Shown one piece after another: positions 34,189-43,643 of a DNA stretch of 49,389 bases. Position numbers and translations under genes: made by a program. The first letter of the stretch is position 1, and every line of letters begins with the position of its first letter. Source of the stretch: an uncultured Lachnospiraceae bacterium (GTDB lineage: Bacteria; Bacillota; Clostridia; Lachnospirales; Lachnospiraceae); NCBI GenBank assembly GCA_910578085.1, contig CAJTPM010000029.1, forward strand, positions 1-49,389, given 5' to 3'. The notes below the pieces were generated by a model. That model was not told where the DNA came from. It made no database searches and saw nothing but the letters and a program-made list of their open reading frames with translations.

Positions 34189-34217
34189 TTTCAAATCTGA
34201 AGTGGTTCGTGTATAAT
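34189..34217 (+). promoter_or_regulatory. lacI promoter P2
   Basis: TTTCAA (34189-34194) and a consensus TATAAT (34212-34217), 17 bases apart, lie downstream of P1 and lack the ATCGAT operator. Use is inferred. Confidence 0.45.
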
Positions 34218-34232
34218 ATAGCTTATGGGAAG

Positions 34233-34427
34233 CAGCTCTGCTGCTTCCAGCCTCTGAGTGAAACGATGAGGCGCTGCTGCGTAAGCAGCCATAAGCTAAC
34301 GAGCAGCTCTGCTGCGAGTGTCATGCTGCTCATGAAAGACAGCTCTGCTGCTTCCAGCCTCTGAGTGAAACGATGAGGCGCTGCTGCGTAAGCAGCCATA
34401 AGCTAACGAGCAGCTCTGCTGCGAGTG
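34233..34427. repeat. Two 88-bp hairpin-rich direct repeats in the lacI leader
   Basis: Copies at 34233-34320 and 34340-34427 are identical to the eye and 107 bases apart, with a 19-base spacer. Each contains small hairpins (GCAGCTCTGCTGC, GCTGCTGCGTAAGCAGC), and GCTTATGG at 34221 pairs with CCATAAGC at 34289, closing a multi-arm structure. They lie in the about 320-base leader of the LacI gene. The rest of 33812-34495 holds only the two promoters. Confidence 0.8.
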
Positions 34428-34495
34428 AAGTATTGGTATCGTAAGCCATGGAAAACAAGTGAAATTCGATCAAAGCAAACCAGGAGGAATCCACC

Positions 34496-35491
34496 ATGAC
34501 TATCTATGACATCGCCCAGGAAGCCGGCGTATCCGCCAGCACTGTCTCCCGCGTCATCAACAAGAAAAAAGGCGTGAACAAAAACAACCGCATCTTAGTC
34601 GAGACTCTTCTCAAAAAATATAATTTTGAGCCAAACGCCTCCGCCAGAGGACTGGTACAGCAGTCCACGAAGATCATCGGCATCGTCATGTCGGACATCC
34701 GCACCGCCCACCATGCGGAGGGAGCATATTTCATGGAGCAGGAACTGAAAAACTACGGCTATAACTGTATTATCATCAACTCCGGCTTCTCCGACGCCAC
34801 CAGAGAAGAGAGCATCCGCACCCTGTTTTCCCGCAGAGTGGAAGCCATCGTTTTAGTGGGATCCACCTTCCAGTCTGAAACCATGAAAAAAGCCATTCTG
34901 GAATATCTGGGCGACCTTCCCGTGATCATTGAAAACGGCTACATCGATCTGCCCAATGTATACGGCGTGCTGACCGATGAGGAGCATGGCATAGCCGACT
35001 GTGTCCGCCTTTTATATGCGAAAGGAAAACGGCACATGGCCTTTATCAACAGAGGAGATACCCCCAGTAATAACCTGAAAATTCTGGGATTTCAAAATGC
35101 TCTAAAAGGATTTCCCGACTGTGAAGATCCCCCGGTCCTCCGGCTGAATACCGATGAGGATGAGTGGGACGAAAGCTATGCTGCCACACGCCGCCTGATG
35201 GAAGAACATCCCGCCACGGACAGCATCATCTACGCCACGGATTTTCTTGCCATCGCAGGGATCCAGGCCCTAAAAGACGCAGGGTATGCGATTCCCGGAC
35301 AGGTGGCTGTGGTGGGCGTGGATAATTCCGTCTATGCCAGAATTTCTTCCCCGAGACTTACCAGCCTGGACAACAAACTGGAACAGCTCAGCATTACCTG
35401 TTCGGATATTCTGGTGAAAGTTCTGCGGGGTGAAAAAGTGCCCAACAAAATGATGATCTTTTCCAATATTGCTGAGCGGGAGACCACCTGA
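34496..35491 (+). CDS. LacI-family transcriptional regulator
   Basis: 331 aa. The N-terminal helix-turn-helix (TIYDIAQEAGVSASTVSRVIN) with hinge helix (NASARGLVQQ) is typical, followed by the periplasmic-binding-like effector domain (KIIGIVMSDIRTAHHAEGAYFM to the end). It binds small sugars or acids and represses. AGGAGG eight bases before ATG. It diverges from the ten-gene operon, and both promoters carry the same ATCGAT-centred motif, so it most likely controls that operon and itself. The effector should be the transported compound or an intermediate. Confidence 0.93.
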   Translation: MTIYDIAQEAGVSASTVSRVINKKKGVNKNNRILVETLLKKYNFEPNASARGLVQQSTKIIGIVMSDIRTAHHAEGAYFMEQELKNYGYNCIIINSGFSDATREESIRTLFSRRVEAIVLVGSTFQSETMKKAILEYLGDLPVIIENGYIDLPNVYGVLTDEEHGIADCVRLLYAKGKRHMAFINRGDTPSNNLKILGFQNALKGFPDCEDPPVLRLNTDEDEWDESYAATRRLMEEHPATDSIIYATDFLAIAGIQALKDAGYAIPGQVAVVGVDNSVYARISSPRLTSLDNKLEQLSITCSDILVKVLRGEKVPNKMMIFSNIAERETT

Positions 35492-35517
35492 TCATACTGA
35501 TAGGAATACAGAACTTA

Positions 35518-35555
35518 ATAATCGCAATGGCCATGAGAACCTGCGTGGAAAATGA
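35518..35555 (+). repeat. Decayed copy of an internal MATE segment
   Basis: The intergenic stretch with ATCGCAATGGCCATG followed by AACCTGCGTGG resembles the MATE coding sequence at about 35817-35854 (ATTGCAATGGCAATG, then AACCTGCGTGGG), with roughly one base in five different. It may be a remnant of a second MATE gene or a partial duplication. Confidence 0.4.
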
Positions 35556-35597
35556 GATCTGAAGTACAGACACGAAACACAGAAAGGAACAGAACAA

Positions 35598-36998
35598 ATG
35601 AGAAAAGAAACTGCTGTCCATAACAATGCGTCTCAAATAAAAGAAAACAAGATGGGCATACAGCCCATAAACAGCCTGTTAGTCTCCATGTCCCTTCCCA
35701 TGATGATCTCCATGCTGGTACAGGCGCTTTACAACATTGTGGACAGCATCTATGTGGCAAGAATCGAAGAAAAAGCCCTGACCGCCGTTTCTCTGGCTTT
35801 TCCGGTACAGAACATTATGATTGCAATGGCAATGGGAACCTGCGTGGGAATGAATGCTCTGCTTTCCAGACACCTGGGGGAGAAAGAATTTGAAAAGGCA
35901 GACAGCGTTGCCAAAACGACAATGTTTCTCGCTGTCTGCCACTACCTGATCTTTTTACTGCTCGGCTGTTTTTTTGTCCGTCCGTTCTACTACGGCCAGA
36001 CCACGGATCAAACCATCATCCGTTACGGCATCGAATATCTGCGGATCATCTGCACCTGCTCATTCGGTATTTTCCTTCAGGCTGTCTTTGAAAGGATATT
36101 GCAGTCCACGGGCAAAACATTCTATACCATGATCACCCAGGGTACCGGCGCCCTGATCAATATTGTTCTGGATCCGATCCTGATCTTCGGCTATTTCGGA
36201 TTCCCTGCCATGGGGGTTAAAGGCGCTGCCGTTGCCACGGTTTTCGGACAATGTGTTGCCGCTGTTCTCGCTGTCTGCTTCAATCTGGCTGTAAACCATG
36301 AAGTAAACCTTGGCCTGAAAGGTTTTAAACCCCGCCTTGCAGTAATCAGGCAAATTTATTTCATCGGTATTCCCACCATTATCATGCAGGCCATCAGCGG
36401 TATTATGAATTTCGGTATGAATCAGATCTTAATGACCTTCAGCGATACCGCCACCGCTGTGTTCGGTGTGTATTACAAACTCCAGAGTTTCATTTTTATG
36501 CCTGTTTTCGGCCTCAACAACGGTATGGTGCCGATCATTGCCTACAATTATGGTGCCGGCAGCCGAAGCCGTGTCGTAAAAACGATAAAACTGGGCGTCA
36601 TGTACAGCGTCTGCATTATGCTGCTCGGTGTCCTGATCATGCAGTGCCTGCCTGAAAAGCTTCTTCTTCTATTTGAAGCTTCCGATACCATGCTCTCCAT
36701 CGGCATCCCCGCACTCCGGATCATCAGCATTCACTTTGCCCTGGCCGGTTTCTGTATCGTCATGAGCACCGCCTTCCAGTCCCTGGGCTACGCCTGGTGC
36801 AGCATGATCAACTCGATCTGCAGGCAGGTCGTGGTCATTCTGCCGGCGGCATGGCTTCTTTCCTTAAGCGGCCGCCTGGAACTGATCTGGTGGAGCTTTC
36901 CTATCGCTGAATTTGTCTCCGCCGCTCTGCAGGTAAGTTTTCTGGTACTGGTCTGCAAAAAGGTGATCATGCATATTGGGGAAGATCAGGAAAACTGA
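35598..36998 (+). CDS. MATE-family efflux transporter
   Basis: 466 aa with twelve predicted membrane segments in two homologous halves. The family pattern is clear in the N-terminal half (LPMMISMLVQALYNIVDSIYVAR then TAVSLAFPVQ) and again around residue 255 (IPTIIMQAISGIMN then FGMNQIL). It exports organic cations or drugs using Na+ or H+. 106 bases after lacI on the same strand; the gap contains a short decayed piece similar to its own coding sequence. A functional link to the catabolic genes is not evident. Confidence 0.92.
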   Translation: MRKETAVHNNASQIKENKMGIQPINSLLVSMSLPMMISMLVQALYNIVDSIYVARIEEKALTAVSLAFPVQNIMIAMAMGTCVGMNALLSRHLGEKEFEKADSVAKTTMFLAVCHYLIFLLLGCFFVRPFYYGQTTDQTIIRYGIEYLRIICTCSFGIFLQAVFERILQSTGKTFYTMITQGTGALINIVLDPILIFGYFGFPAMGVKGAAVATVFGQCVAAVLAVCFNLAVNHEVNLGLKGFKPRLAVIRQIYFIGIPTIIMQAISGIMNFGMNQILMTFSDTATAVFGVYYKLQSFIFMPVFGLNNGMVPIIAYNYGAGSRSRVVKTIKLGVMYSVCIMLLGVLIMQCLPEKLLLLFEASDTMLSIGIPALRIISIHFALAGFCIVMSTAFQSLGYAWCSMINSICRQVVVILPAAWLLSLSGRLELIWWSFPIAEFVSAALQVSFLVLVCKKVIMHIGEDQEN

Positions 36999-37049
36999 CA
37001 AGATGGGGTTTGCCGGATGCTCCACTTTTCTCCTGTATTAAAAAACATA

Positions 37050-37436
37050 TTAAACACACTCATGGTCTTTCAGGCAGACCAATAGCCTGTTCTCTTCACC
37101 AACACTGTAGAATTCCAGTCTTCCAGTCTTCATATAATAATATAGAATCCCATGCTCTCCGCCCTCTGCCAGCCAGCACTCTCTTTGTTCTTTTTTCACC
37201 TGATCTGTATATCTTAATTCCACAATATGTATCAAGAATTCTCAACGCAAAACGGTAGTCATATGTTTCATTTTTCACATGGACAGCATCTCTCAGGAAA
37301 TAATACAGTTTAAAAGAAATATCTTCACAGAGTAACGCATTCTCAATAAGTCCTGTTTATATCCAACATAATCAAGCATCTGTTCCATATACTTCTCCGG
37401 AGTAGATACCTGACAATTCCTGTCCTGTTTTGACAT
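37050..37436 (-). pseudogene. DNA methylase gene remnant (frameshifted)
   Basis: An ATG at 37436 starts a segment with VSTPEKYMEQMLDYVGYKQDL, which resembles the beginning of N6-adenine methylases of restriction-modification type (there followed by a 'GKxVLENSCGEG' SAM loop). Here the SAM loop is missing; the frame runs into a different one, and two short overlapping frames carry the rest (EILDTYCGIKIY-like and KKEQRECWLAEGG regions). It is a deletion and frameshift remnant. Recognition rests on the first segment only. The other part of 36999-37518 shows nothing else. Confidence 0.4.
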
Positions 37437-37518
37437 AATGGCATTTGCCTCGCTATTTTTACAAATTTTCTTCGTTCGCATTATCTATTGCATTGTATTA
37501 TCCCCCCCTGAACCCACG

Positions 37519-38061
37519 TCAATCAAACAAAAGCTCCTCCACCGTCACAAACTCATACCCTTCCTGCGTCAGAATATCAATAGAAGCAAGAGCCGCATCC
37601 ACACTGCTCTGATAACAGTCGTGCAGTAAAATAATACAGTTCTCCTTCGCCTTATTCACAATATTTTTCGTCACTTTATCGGCGTTTCCGGTGCACCAGT
37701 CATTGGGATCCACATTCCACAACACAGGAAACATATTCAGTTCCTCCTCCAGTTTTTTGTCCCAGGTTCCGTAGGGCGGCCTCACATACTGGACTTCCTG
37801 CCCTGTAATCCCGCTGATGGACTCATTCGTCAGCACCAGTTCGTCCCGAAACTGCTGCCTGTTGGCGCTTCTCAGTTGAATATGGCTATAGGTGTGATTT
37901 CCTATAATATGCCCTTCCTCTTTCATCCGCTCAATAATTTCCGGATATTTCTCCACATTCTGGCCCAATACAAAAAAAGTAGCCTTCACCTCCCGCTCTT
38001 TCAGGCCATCTAACAGCTTTTCCGTATAGACCGGATGAGGCCCGTCATCTGCTGATGTCAA
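37519..38061 (-). pseudogene. Polysaccharide deacetylase, 5'-truncated
   Basis: 180 codons of a NodB-homology (CE4) domain: DDGPHP at the very start is motif 1 with the catalytic and metal-binding Asp, HTYSH is motif 2, RPPYG motif 3 and LLHD motif 5. The signal peptide and preceding strand are gone; the frame stops being homologous just before motif 1, at about 38054, where the mobile element begins. Full-length enzymes have 250-350 residues and act on peptidoglycan or other N-acetylated sugars outside the cell, so without an export signal this piece is probably inactive. The missing half is not in the window. Confidence 0.75.
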
Positions 38062-38121
38062 GTAAGGACCAAATTTTTTCGAAGAAATTTTGATTTTGGG
38101 GTTGACAAATCCAGATTCTTA
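38054..38121. other. Probable left junction (att) of the mobile element
   Basis: Deacetylase homology ends within a GATGAC-containing region, and 60 bases later the stop of the first recombinase gene is met. Between them is AT-rich DNA with TTCGAAGAA. Large serine recombinases integrate at a two-base core, so the core probably lies in the GAT-GAC-like junction. Exact base not determinable. Confidence 0.5.
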
Positions 38122-39741
38122 CTATATCTCTTCAAATTCCTCCCGATACTTCCAGACAATCTCTATCCGCTTATCTTCATATACTATGACTTTCTCCACC
38201 ATCTCCCTCATAAATTCTTCTGTCAATGTCTCGCTCGTTCCATACCTTTTCACAAGATCCGCAACACACCGATAGTTTTTTTCCCTTTTCTCCTGCATAT
38301 CAATCTGTTCGGAGAATTTCTCTATTTCTCTCCGTACTACTTCCTCCTGCCCGCTCAGCTGCTCCTTTTCTTTTAAGAATACATCCTGTTTTACCATGCC
38401 AGAACGGAACTGTTCATACAGCTTGATTTTTTCAGCAGGAAAACATTCTAATCTCTGCTTCAGTCTATTTTCCTGCTGTTTCAACTTCTCCTGCTGCTTC
38501 TCAAAGAGCACGGAAACAGGGATTATCGCAAACAATCTACAATGTTCCTGCCAGATAGTCCATATCGTCTGCTCAATCTGTTCTTTTTCTATACGAATCT
38601 CATTGCACTTTGCATTGTCCAGCAAATTTCTGCGTTTACACAGATAATAAGGTGTCTTTGTTTTCCGCAGTTCTAACCGATTTCCACAGCATCCGCAAAA
38701 GACAATTCCTCGTCGAACCGCAGATCGGTCATAAACCGCTGTTTTTCCTTTTCTGATACTGTCATTTGCCTTTTTGAAAAGTTCCCGGCTGACAATCGCC
38801 TCGTGATGATCCGGTATCACAAGCCATTTTTCTTCCGGCTGTCTTACCTTCTGCTTACAGCCAATTTTGGTACGAACCGCCTTTCGATACACCATATCTC
38901 CCTGATATACCCGATTATGGATAATGGAATGTATTTTGTTACGATTCCATATATCTGCTTTATAATGCCGGTTAAGCTGCTCTCCCTTTGCCTGCTTATA
39001 AGTCAGTCTGGTCGGCACTCCCTCTGCATTTAGTTCAATCGCCAAAGTTTTCGCATTTTTTCCATTTGCCAATTCCTGAAAAATATGCCGTATGGTAACT
39101 GCCGCACCCTCGTCAACTTCCATTCTTTTCCCATCTGATGACTTTTTGTAGCCATACACCATACAACCTGCATAGTATTCGCCCCTTTTCATGCAGGTTG
39201 TAACTCCGCTTTTTACCTTTTCAGACAAATCTCTGCTATACATCTCATAGATAAAATTCTTGAAAGCGACATCCATTCCACCCGTCTGTCCGAAAAAATC
39301 TTTACTGTCAAACCCATCATTGATGCTGATAAAACGAATACCTAAAAACGGAAAAATCTGTTCCAAATAATCTCCAACTTCCAGATAATTTCGTCCAAAA
39401 CGTGACAAATCCTTTACGATAATGCAATCTATTTCTCCCTGTCTGCATGACCGGAGCAACTCCTTTATCGCCGGTCTGTCAAAATTAGTACCGGAATATC
39501 CGTCATCTACAAATTCCTTGATTTCTGCTCCCTGAAATTCTTCTCCTTGCTCTATAAAGGTATTTATGAAATTTCTCTGGTTACTGATACTTACACTCTC
39601 TGCCTTTTCTTCAGAATTGCATAAATCTAAATCTTCCATGGAAAGCCGGATATATTTTGCAACCACATATTTCTTCATCCTTGCTCCCGTCTGTCCGCTA
39701 CGGCGGACACTCAAATCAGGGAGATTAAAATTCTCTTTCAA
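38122..39741 (-). CDS. Large serine recombinase 1
   Basis: 539 aa from a TTG at 39741 with GGAGG seven bases upstream. The catalytic Ser is in KYIRLSMED near residue 33; DDGYSGTNFDRP and KDLSRFGRNYLEVG are the conserved resolvase segments. Then come the recombinase domain, a zinc ribbon with CGCCGNRLEL and YYLCKRR, and a coiled-coil tail rich in Lys and Glu. It cuts and joins DNA through a phosphoserine link at att sites. Its start overlaps the stop of recombinase 2 by four bases (TTGA), so the three are coupled. Confidence 0.93.
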   Translation of the reverse strand: MKENFNLPDLSVRRSGQTGARMKKYVVAKYIRLSMEDLDLCNSEEKAESVSISNQRNFINTFIEQGEEFQGAEIKEFVDDGYSGTNFDRPAIKELLRSCRQGEIDCIIVKDLSRFGRNYLEVGDYLEQIFPFLGIRFISINDGFDSKDFFGQTGGMDVAFKNFIYEMYSRDLSEKVKSGVTTCMKRGEYYAGCMVYGYKKSSDGKRMEVDEGAAVTIRHIFQELANGKNAKTLAIELNAEGVPTRLTYKQAKGEQLNRHYKADIWNRNKIHSIIHNRVYQGDMVYRKAVRTKIGCKQKVRQPEEKWLVIPDHHEAIVSRELFKKANDSIRKGKTAVYDRSAVRRGIVFCGCCGNRLELRKTKTPYYLCKRRNLLDNAKCNEIRIEKEQIEQTIWTIWQEHCRLFAIIPVSVLFEKQQEKLKQQENRLKQRLECFPAEKIKLYEQFRSGMVKQDVFLKEKEQLSGQEEVVRREIEKFSEQIDMQEKREKNYRCVADLVKRYGTSETLTEEFMREMVEKVIVYEDKRIEIVWKYREEFEEI

Positions 39742-41471
39742 TCTGCTCCCTCCTGCTCCATATCAGCTTTCTTTTCCAGTAACCTCCGGTACTCATCCTC
39801 GAATCGGAATATAATATGAATACGCCCCTCTGCAAATACTTCTATTCGTTCTATCAGGGCATCCACCATATCTTTTGTAACCACCATCTGCCTGGAATAC
39901 CGTTCTGCAGCGTGAGATAATTCCAGATCTTCTCCATAGTTTTCCTGCATTTTATTCAAAAGCAGTTCTCTCTCTTTACGAGCAGCCTCAAGTTCTGCAA
40001 GTCCGGCTTGATAATTATTTTTCAGCATGAAATATTCCTGAATCGTAAGTAATTTATCTTTATAGTCAAGATAAACACTGCTCAATTTCTGTTGATACTG
40101 TGCCTCTTTTTGTCTTAAGTCTCTTGTCTCACTTTCAAGCACCATCCGTCTCTTTCCAATTTCAGCACTGCTATTTCTTGACTGAATTTCTTCTCTGCTT
40201 TCCAGGAATATTTTCAGATGTATCTGAACCGCTTCTAATACTGCTTTTTCCAGCTTTCTTGCACTGATGTGCTTTTTAACACATCCCATTACACCATTTT
40301 CTCTGTAATTGGGGCAATAGTAGCTCATGGAATTATAATTACTGACCGCGTATCCCATCGTAATGCCACAATCTCCACAAAATATTTTGCCTTTAAACAA
40401 ATTGTCACGTTTCGGATTACCTTTTGCTTTTTCCAGATTGTCTTTATGCTCCAGCGCTTTCTTTTCATTAACCGCTTGTACTGCTTCAAAGAGTTCTTTG
40501 GATACAATAGGCTCATGGGTTCCCGGAACAATCACCCATTCCGACCTTGGAACACGATGTCTCTTTTCTCCCTTATGCATAGCTGAATGTGTCTTGCCTC
40601 TTACCATGTTTCCCAAGTACACTTCATCACGAAGCATATCCTCTATGGCATAGATTTTCCAAAGAACATTCCTCATCTTCTCATTTCTTACAATCCCTTT
40701 TTCGTAACGGTATGCGCTGGGTGACTTTATTCCCTTTTCATTCAGAATCTTTACAATACTGCAATATCCATAGCCCTCAGACCGCAGTCCAAAGATATAG
40801 CGCACCACCTGGGCAGCCTCCGCATCCACTTCATATTTGCCCTTAACTGTACTCGATTTCTTATAACCGTATGGAGCAACTCCACCTCCATATCTTCCTT
40901 CTCTTTTCTTGATTTCTATGGCAGAACCTACTTTTCTGGAAATATCCTTTGCATACACTTCATTGATAATATTTTTCAACGGAATTTCTATCCCATTCGC
41001 TAATACTCTGCCACTTTCAGAAGAAGTTACGGCAAAAGTATCAAAATGGTCTGTAACAGAAATGAATCGTATGTTTAAGAAAGGGAATATCTTTTCCAAA
41101 TAATTTCCTGTTTCTAAGTAACTACGTCCAAAACGAGACAGATCTTTTACGATAATGCAGTTAATCTTACCTCGTTTCGCATCTTCCATCATTTTCTGAA
41201 AAGCAGGACGTTCAAAATTGGTTCCGCTAAATCCATTGTCGATATAAATATCAGCCACTTTCATATCCGGCTTATTTTTTACAAACTCTTCCAGAAAAGC
41301 CTTTTGATTCTCCACTGTATTTTGATTGTTTTTTCCGCTATCTTCTTTAGACAATCGAATATAAAGTGCAACGGAAAAATCCTTCATTTTAACTTTTGGG
41401 ATCTGTTCCGATAATCTGTTCCCGTTCATCTTATCTCTCGGAACCGGGTAATTTCTGACTTTTCGTGCCAT
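39738..41471 (-). CDS. Large serine recombinase 2
   Basis: 577 aa from ATG 41471, overlapping the previous stop as TGATG, with GGGAGG upstream. Catalytic Ser in LYIRLSKEDSG; YIDNGFSGTNFERP and KDLSRFGRSYLETG follow. Zinc ribbon FCGDCGITMGYAV with paired later cysteine (SYYCPNY). C-terminal coiled coil. About as distant from recombinases 1 and 3 as they are from each other, so this is not a recent duplication. Confidence 0.93.
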   Translation of the reverse strand: MARKVRNYPVPRDKMNGNRLSEQIPKVKMKDFSVALYIRLSKEDSGKNNQNTVENQKAFLEEFVKNKPDMKVADIYIDNGFSGTNFERPAFQKMMEDAKRGKINCIIVKDLSRFGRSYLETGNYLEKIFPFLNIRFISVTDHFDTFAVTSSESGRVLANGIEIPLKNIINEVYAKDISRKVGSAIEIKKREGRYGGGVAPYGYKKSSTVKGKYEVDAEAAQVVRYIFGLRSEGYGYCSIVKILNEKGIKSPSAYRYEKGIVRNEKMRNVLWKIYAIEDMLRDEVYLGNMVRGKTHSAMHKGEKRHRVPRSEWVIVPGTHEPIVSKELFEAVQAVNEKKALEHKDNLEKAKGNPKRDNLFKGKIFCGDCGITMGYAVSNYNSMSYYCPNYRENGVMGCVKKHISARKLEKAVLEAVQIHLKIFLESREEIQSRNSSAEIGKRRMVLESETRDLRQKEAQYQQKLSSVYLDYKDKLLTIQEYFMLKNNYQAGLAELEAARKERELLLNKMQENYGEDLELSHAAERYSRQMVVTKDMVDALIERIEVFAEGRIHIIFRFEDEYRRLLEKKADMEQEGAD

Positions 41472-43132
41472 CAAACCACCTCCCGTGAAGCCGCTTCCTG
41501 CTTGATTTCATCTACCAGTCCAGCTAATTGCTCGATTTCATCCTGATAGCGAAAGATAATCTCTATCCGACGATCTTCATACACATATATCTGACTGATA
41601 AACCGGACTAATAAGGAACGCTTTAACTCTATATCTTTGCTTGTCAAAATTTTTTTCATGAAATTTTCTTTTTCATATCTGCCATCTAATAGCATTCTTT
41701 TTTTCTTGCCCAATTCCGTAGTAGCCTTCTTAGTATCTTCCATACTGTTATCTAATTCCTTCTTAAACAGCAGATATTCGTCCTGAGTAATTATTTCGTT
41801 TTTATAGTCCTCATAACATTCCAGTTTTAAGCGATTATACTTTTCAATATCTTCCTCTATTTTTTCGGATTGCAGTACCATCATTTTTACCTTGTCTGAA
41901 TTACAAGATGATTCCCGTATGTACCGGATACTCTCCTGTAAATCAGCCAAATGCTTCAAATGAAGCTGCAATGTTTTTGTTACGGCAAGATTTAAGGCAT
42001 TTTCACTGATTCTATGACTGCTACATGCGTCTTTGTTCTTCTTATTTCCAGAGCAGACATAATATACATATTCAAAAGAACCGCTGTATGCTTTCTTTCT
42101 TACCATACTGCATCCACAATCCGCACACATCAGATAACCGGAATATACTGAGACCGCGCTTTTTCCGGCAGTTACCCTTGTATCTTTCTGTATAATATCT
42201 GAAATGATTTCAAAATCAGCTCTGCTTATGATTGCTTCATGTGCATTTTCTACCCGGATCCATTCTTCCCGTGGCTTCTTTTCCCTCACTTTGACTTTAT
42301 AATTGGGGGTACTCTCCTTTCCCTGTATCAGGGTTCCCACATAGATCTCATTTGTCAAAACACGCATAACTGCCATTGCGGTCCACTTCGCCTTACTGTG
42401 TGTCTGGAACGCCGTCTTATACCCGCTCCCCTGTTTTTTCTTGTATTCTGCCGGAGAAAGAATCCCCAGACTATTCAATTCATCCGCGATCGACTGCTGG
42501 CTCTTTCCGTCCATTTTCATGCCGAATATCTCTTTTACTATTTCTGCTGCATAAGGATCAACAATCAGTTTATTTTTATCTTTCCCTCGCATATATCCAT
42601 AGACCGCAAAAGCACCAATAAATTCTCCACGTTTCCTCTTTACTTCTAAATGACTTCTGATTTTAATTGAAATATCCCTGCAATACGCATCATTGATTAA
42701 ATTCTTAAAAGGAACAATGATATTATTGGAAGCCACTGTATCATCAGCACTGTCAAAATTATCATTAATTGCGATAAAACGTACACCCAGTAAAGGAAAA
42801 AGTCTCTCAATATACTTTCCAACTTCGATATAGTTTCTTCCTAGTCGTGACAGATCTTTTACAATGACGCAATTTATCTTCTTATCTTTGATATCCTGTA
42901 GCATTCTTTGAAAATCAGGTCTGTTAAAATTCACGCCACTATAACCGTCATCAATATAGAAATCGACAATCTCAATTTCTGGTTTACTATGTATATAATC
43001 TTCAATATATTCTTTTTGGTTTTCAATACTGTTGCTTTGCAGCGTTTCACTGCCGACAACATCCACATCCTCTTTGGATAAACGCAGATAACCTCCGCAT
43101 AGATATGTTTTAGATAAGTTATTTGATAACAT
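41471..43132 (-). CDS. Large serine recombinase 3
   Basis: 553 aa from ATG 43132 (AAGGAG eight bases upstream; the GTG at 43141 is too close to that site). Catalytic Ser in GYLRLSKEDVD; YIDDGYSGVNFNRP and KDLSRLGRNYIEVG are present. Zinc ribbon MCADCGCSMVRKK and YYVCSGN, then a long coiled coil. It is the first gene of the three-recombinase set. Tandem sets of large serine recombinases mark the ends of clostridial integrative elements; one usually suffices, and why three are kept is unclear. Confidence 0.93.
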   Translation of the reverse strand: MLSNNLSKTYLCGGYLRLSKEDVDVVGSETLQSNSIENQKEYIEDYIHSKPEIEIVDFYIDDGYSGVNFNRPDFQRMLQDIKDKKINCVIVKDLSRLGRNYIEVGKYIERLFPLLGVRFIAINDNFDSADDTVASNNIIVPFKNLINDAYCRDISIKIRSHLEVKRKRGEFIGAFAVYGYMRGKDKNKLIVDPYAAEIVKEIFGMKMDGKSQQSIADELNSLGILSPAEYKKKQGSGYKTAFQTHSKAKWTAMAVMRVLTNEIYVGTLIQGKESTPNYKVKVREKKPREEWIRVENAHEAIISRADFEIISDIIQKDTRVTAGKSAVSVYSGYLMCADCGCSMVRKKAYSGSFEYVYYVCSGNKKNKDACSSHRISENALNLAVTKTLQLHLKHLADLQESIRYIRESSCNSDKVKMMVLQSEKIEEDIEKYNRLKLECYEDYKNEIITQDEYLLFKKELDNSMEDTKKATTELGKKKRMLLDGRYEKENFMKKILTSKDIELKRSLLVRFISQIYVYEDRRIEIIFRYQDEIEQLAGLVDEIKQEAASREVV

Positions 43133-43265
43133 AAAAACCACTCCTTATTCGTATTAGCCAGAACAATCTGCTATAAAAATAAGAAGTGGTTTCTATTCAT
43201 TTAGTCCTACGCATATATTAGCACAGAACTTTCCTTTTTTCCAGACCTTTATAGCAATTTTCATT

Positions 43266-43643
43266 CTATATTCCATCTGCCAACTCCCGTAATCTTTGTT
43301 TCAGGCTGACTCCTTCTGTAAAAGAAGATTTTACTATTACATCTCCAACCATAAAGCAATACGGATTTTTTACATTTCTTAAAAAAATTTTCATCTGCAT
43401 TTCTTTATCTACACCGCCTGAATCATCTTCCGGGATTCTTGTTATATCTATGAGTCCATCTCGATTAACTGTTCGTATATCAACCGACTTCAGTTTTTCC
43501 CATTCTTCCATTTTTTCTCTCCACGAAGCAGCAAGCTGGCTTATCTCACTATATGACAGCCAGCTTGTTCGATATTCCTCTATAATCCTTTCATTTCTTC
43601 CATTGCTCTCATATCTTCCTCCCCGCTCTCGTAATCGCAACAC
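43266..43643 (-). CDS. DUF6870-like element protein
   Basis: 125 aa as drawn, but the conserved part starts near residue 35. It contains VDIRTVNRDGLIDITRIPEDD and FLRNVKNPYCFMVGDVIVKSSF, which fit the small DUF6870 proteins of clostridial conjugative elements. The start is uncertain: GTG 43643 lies inside the small membrane ORF and has no good site, so a later non-ATG start may be used. Function unknown. It lies between the recombinases and the helicase, on the same strand. Confidence 0.6.
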   Translation of the reverse strand: MLRLRERGGRYESNGRNERIIEEYRTSWLSYSEISQLAASWREKMEEWEKLKSVDIRTVNRDGLIDITRIPEDDSGGVDKEMQMKIFLRNVKNPYCFMVGDVIVKSSFTEGVSLKQRLRELADGI

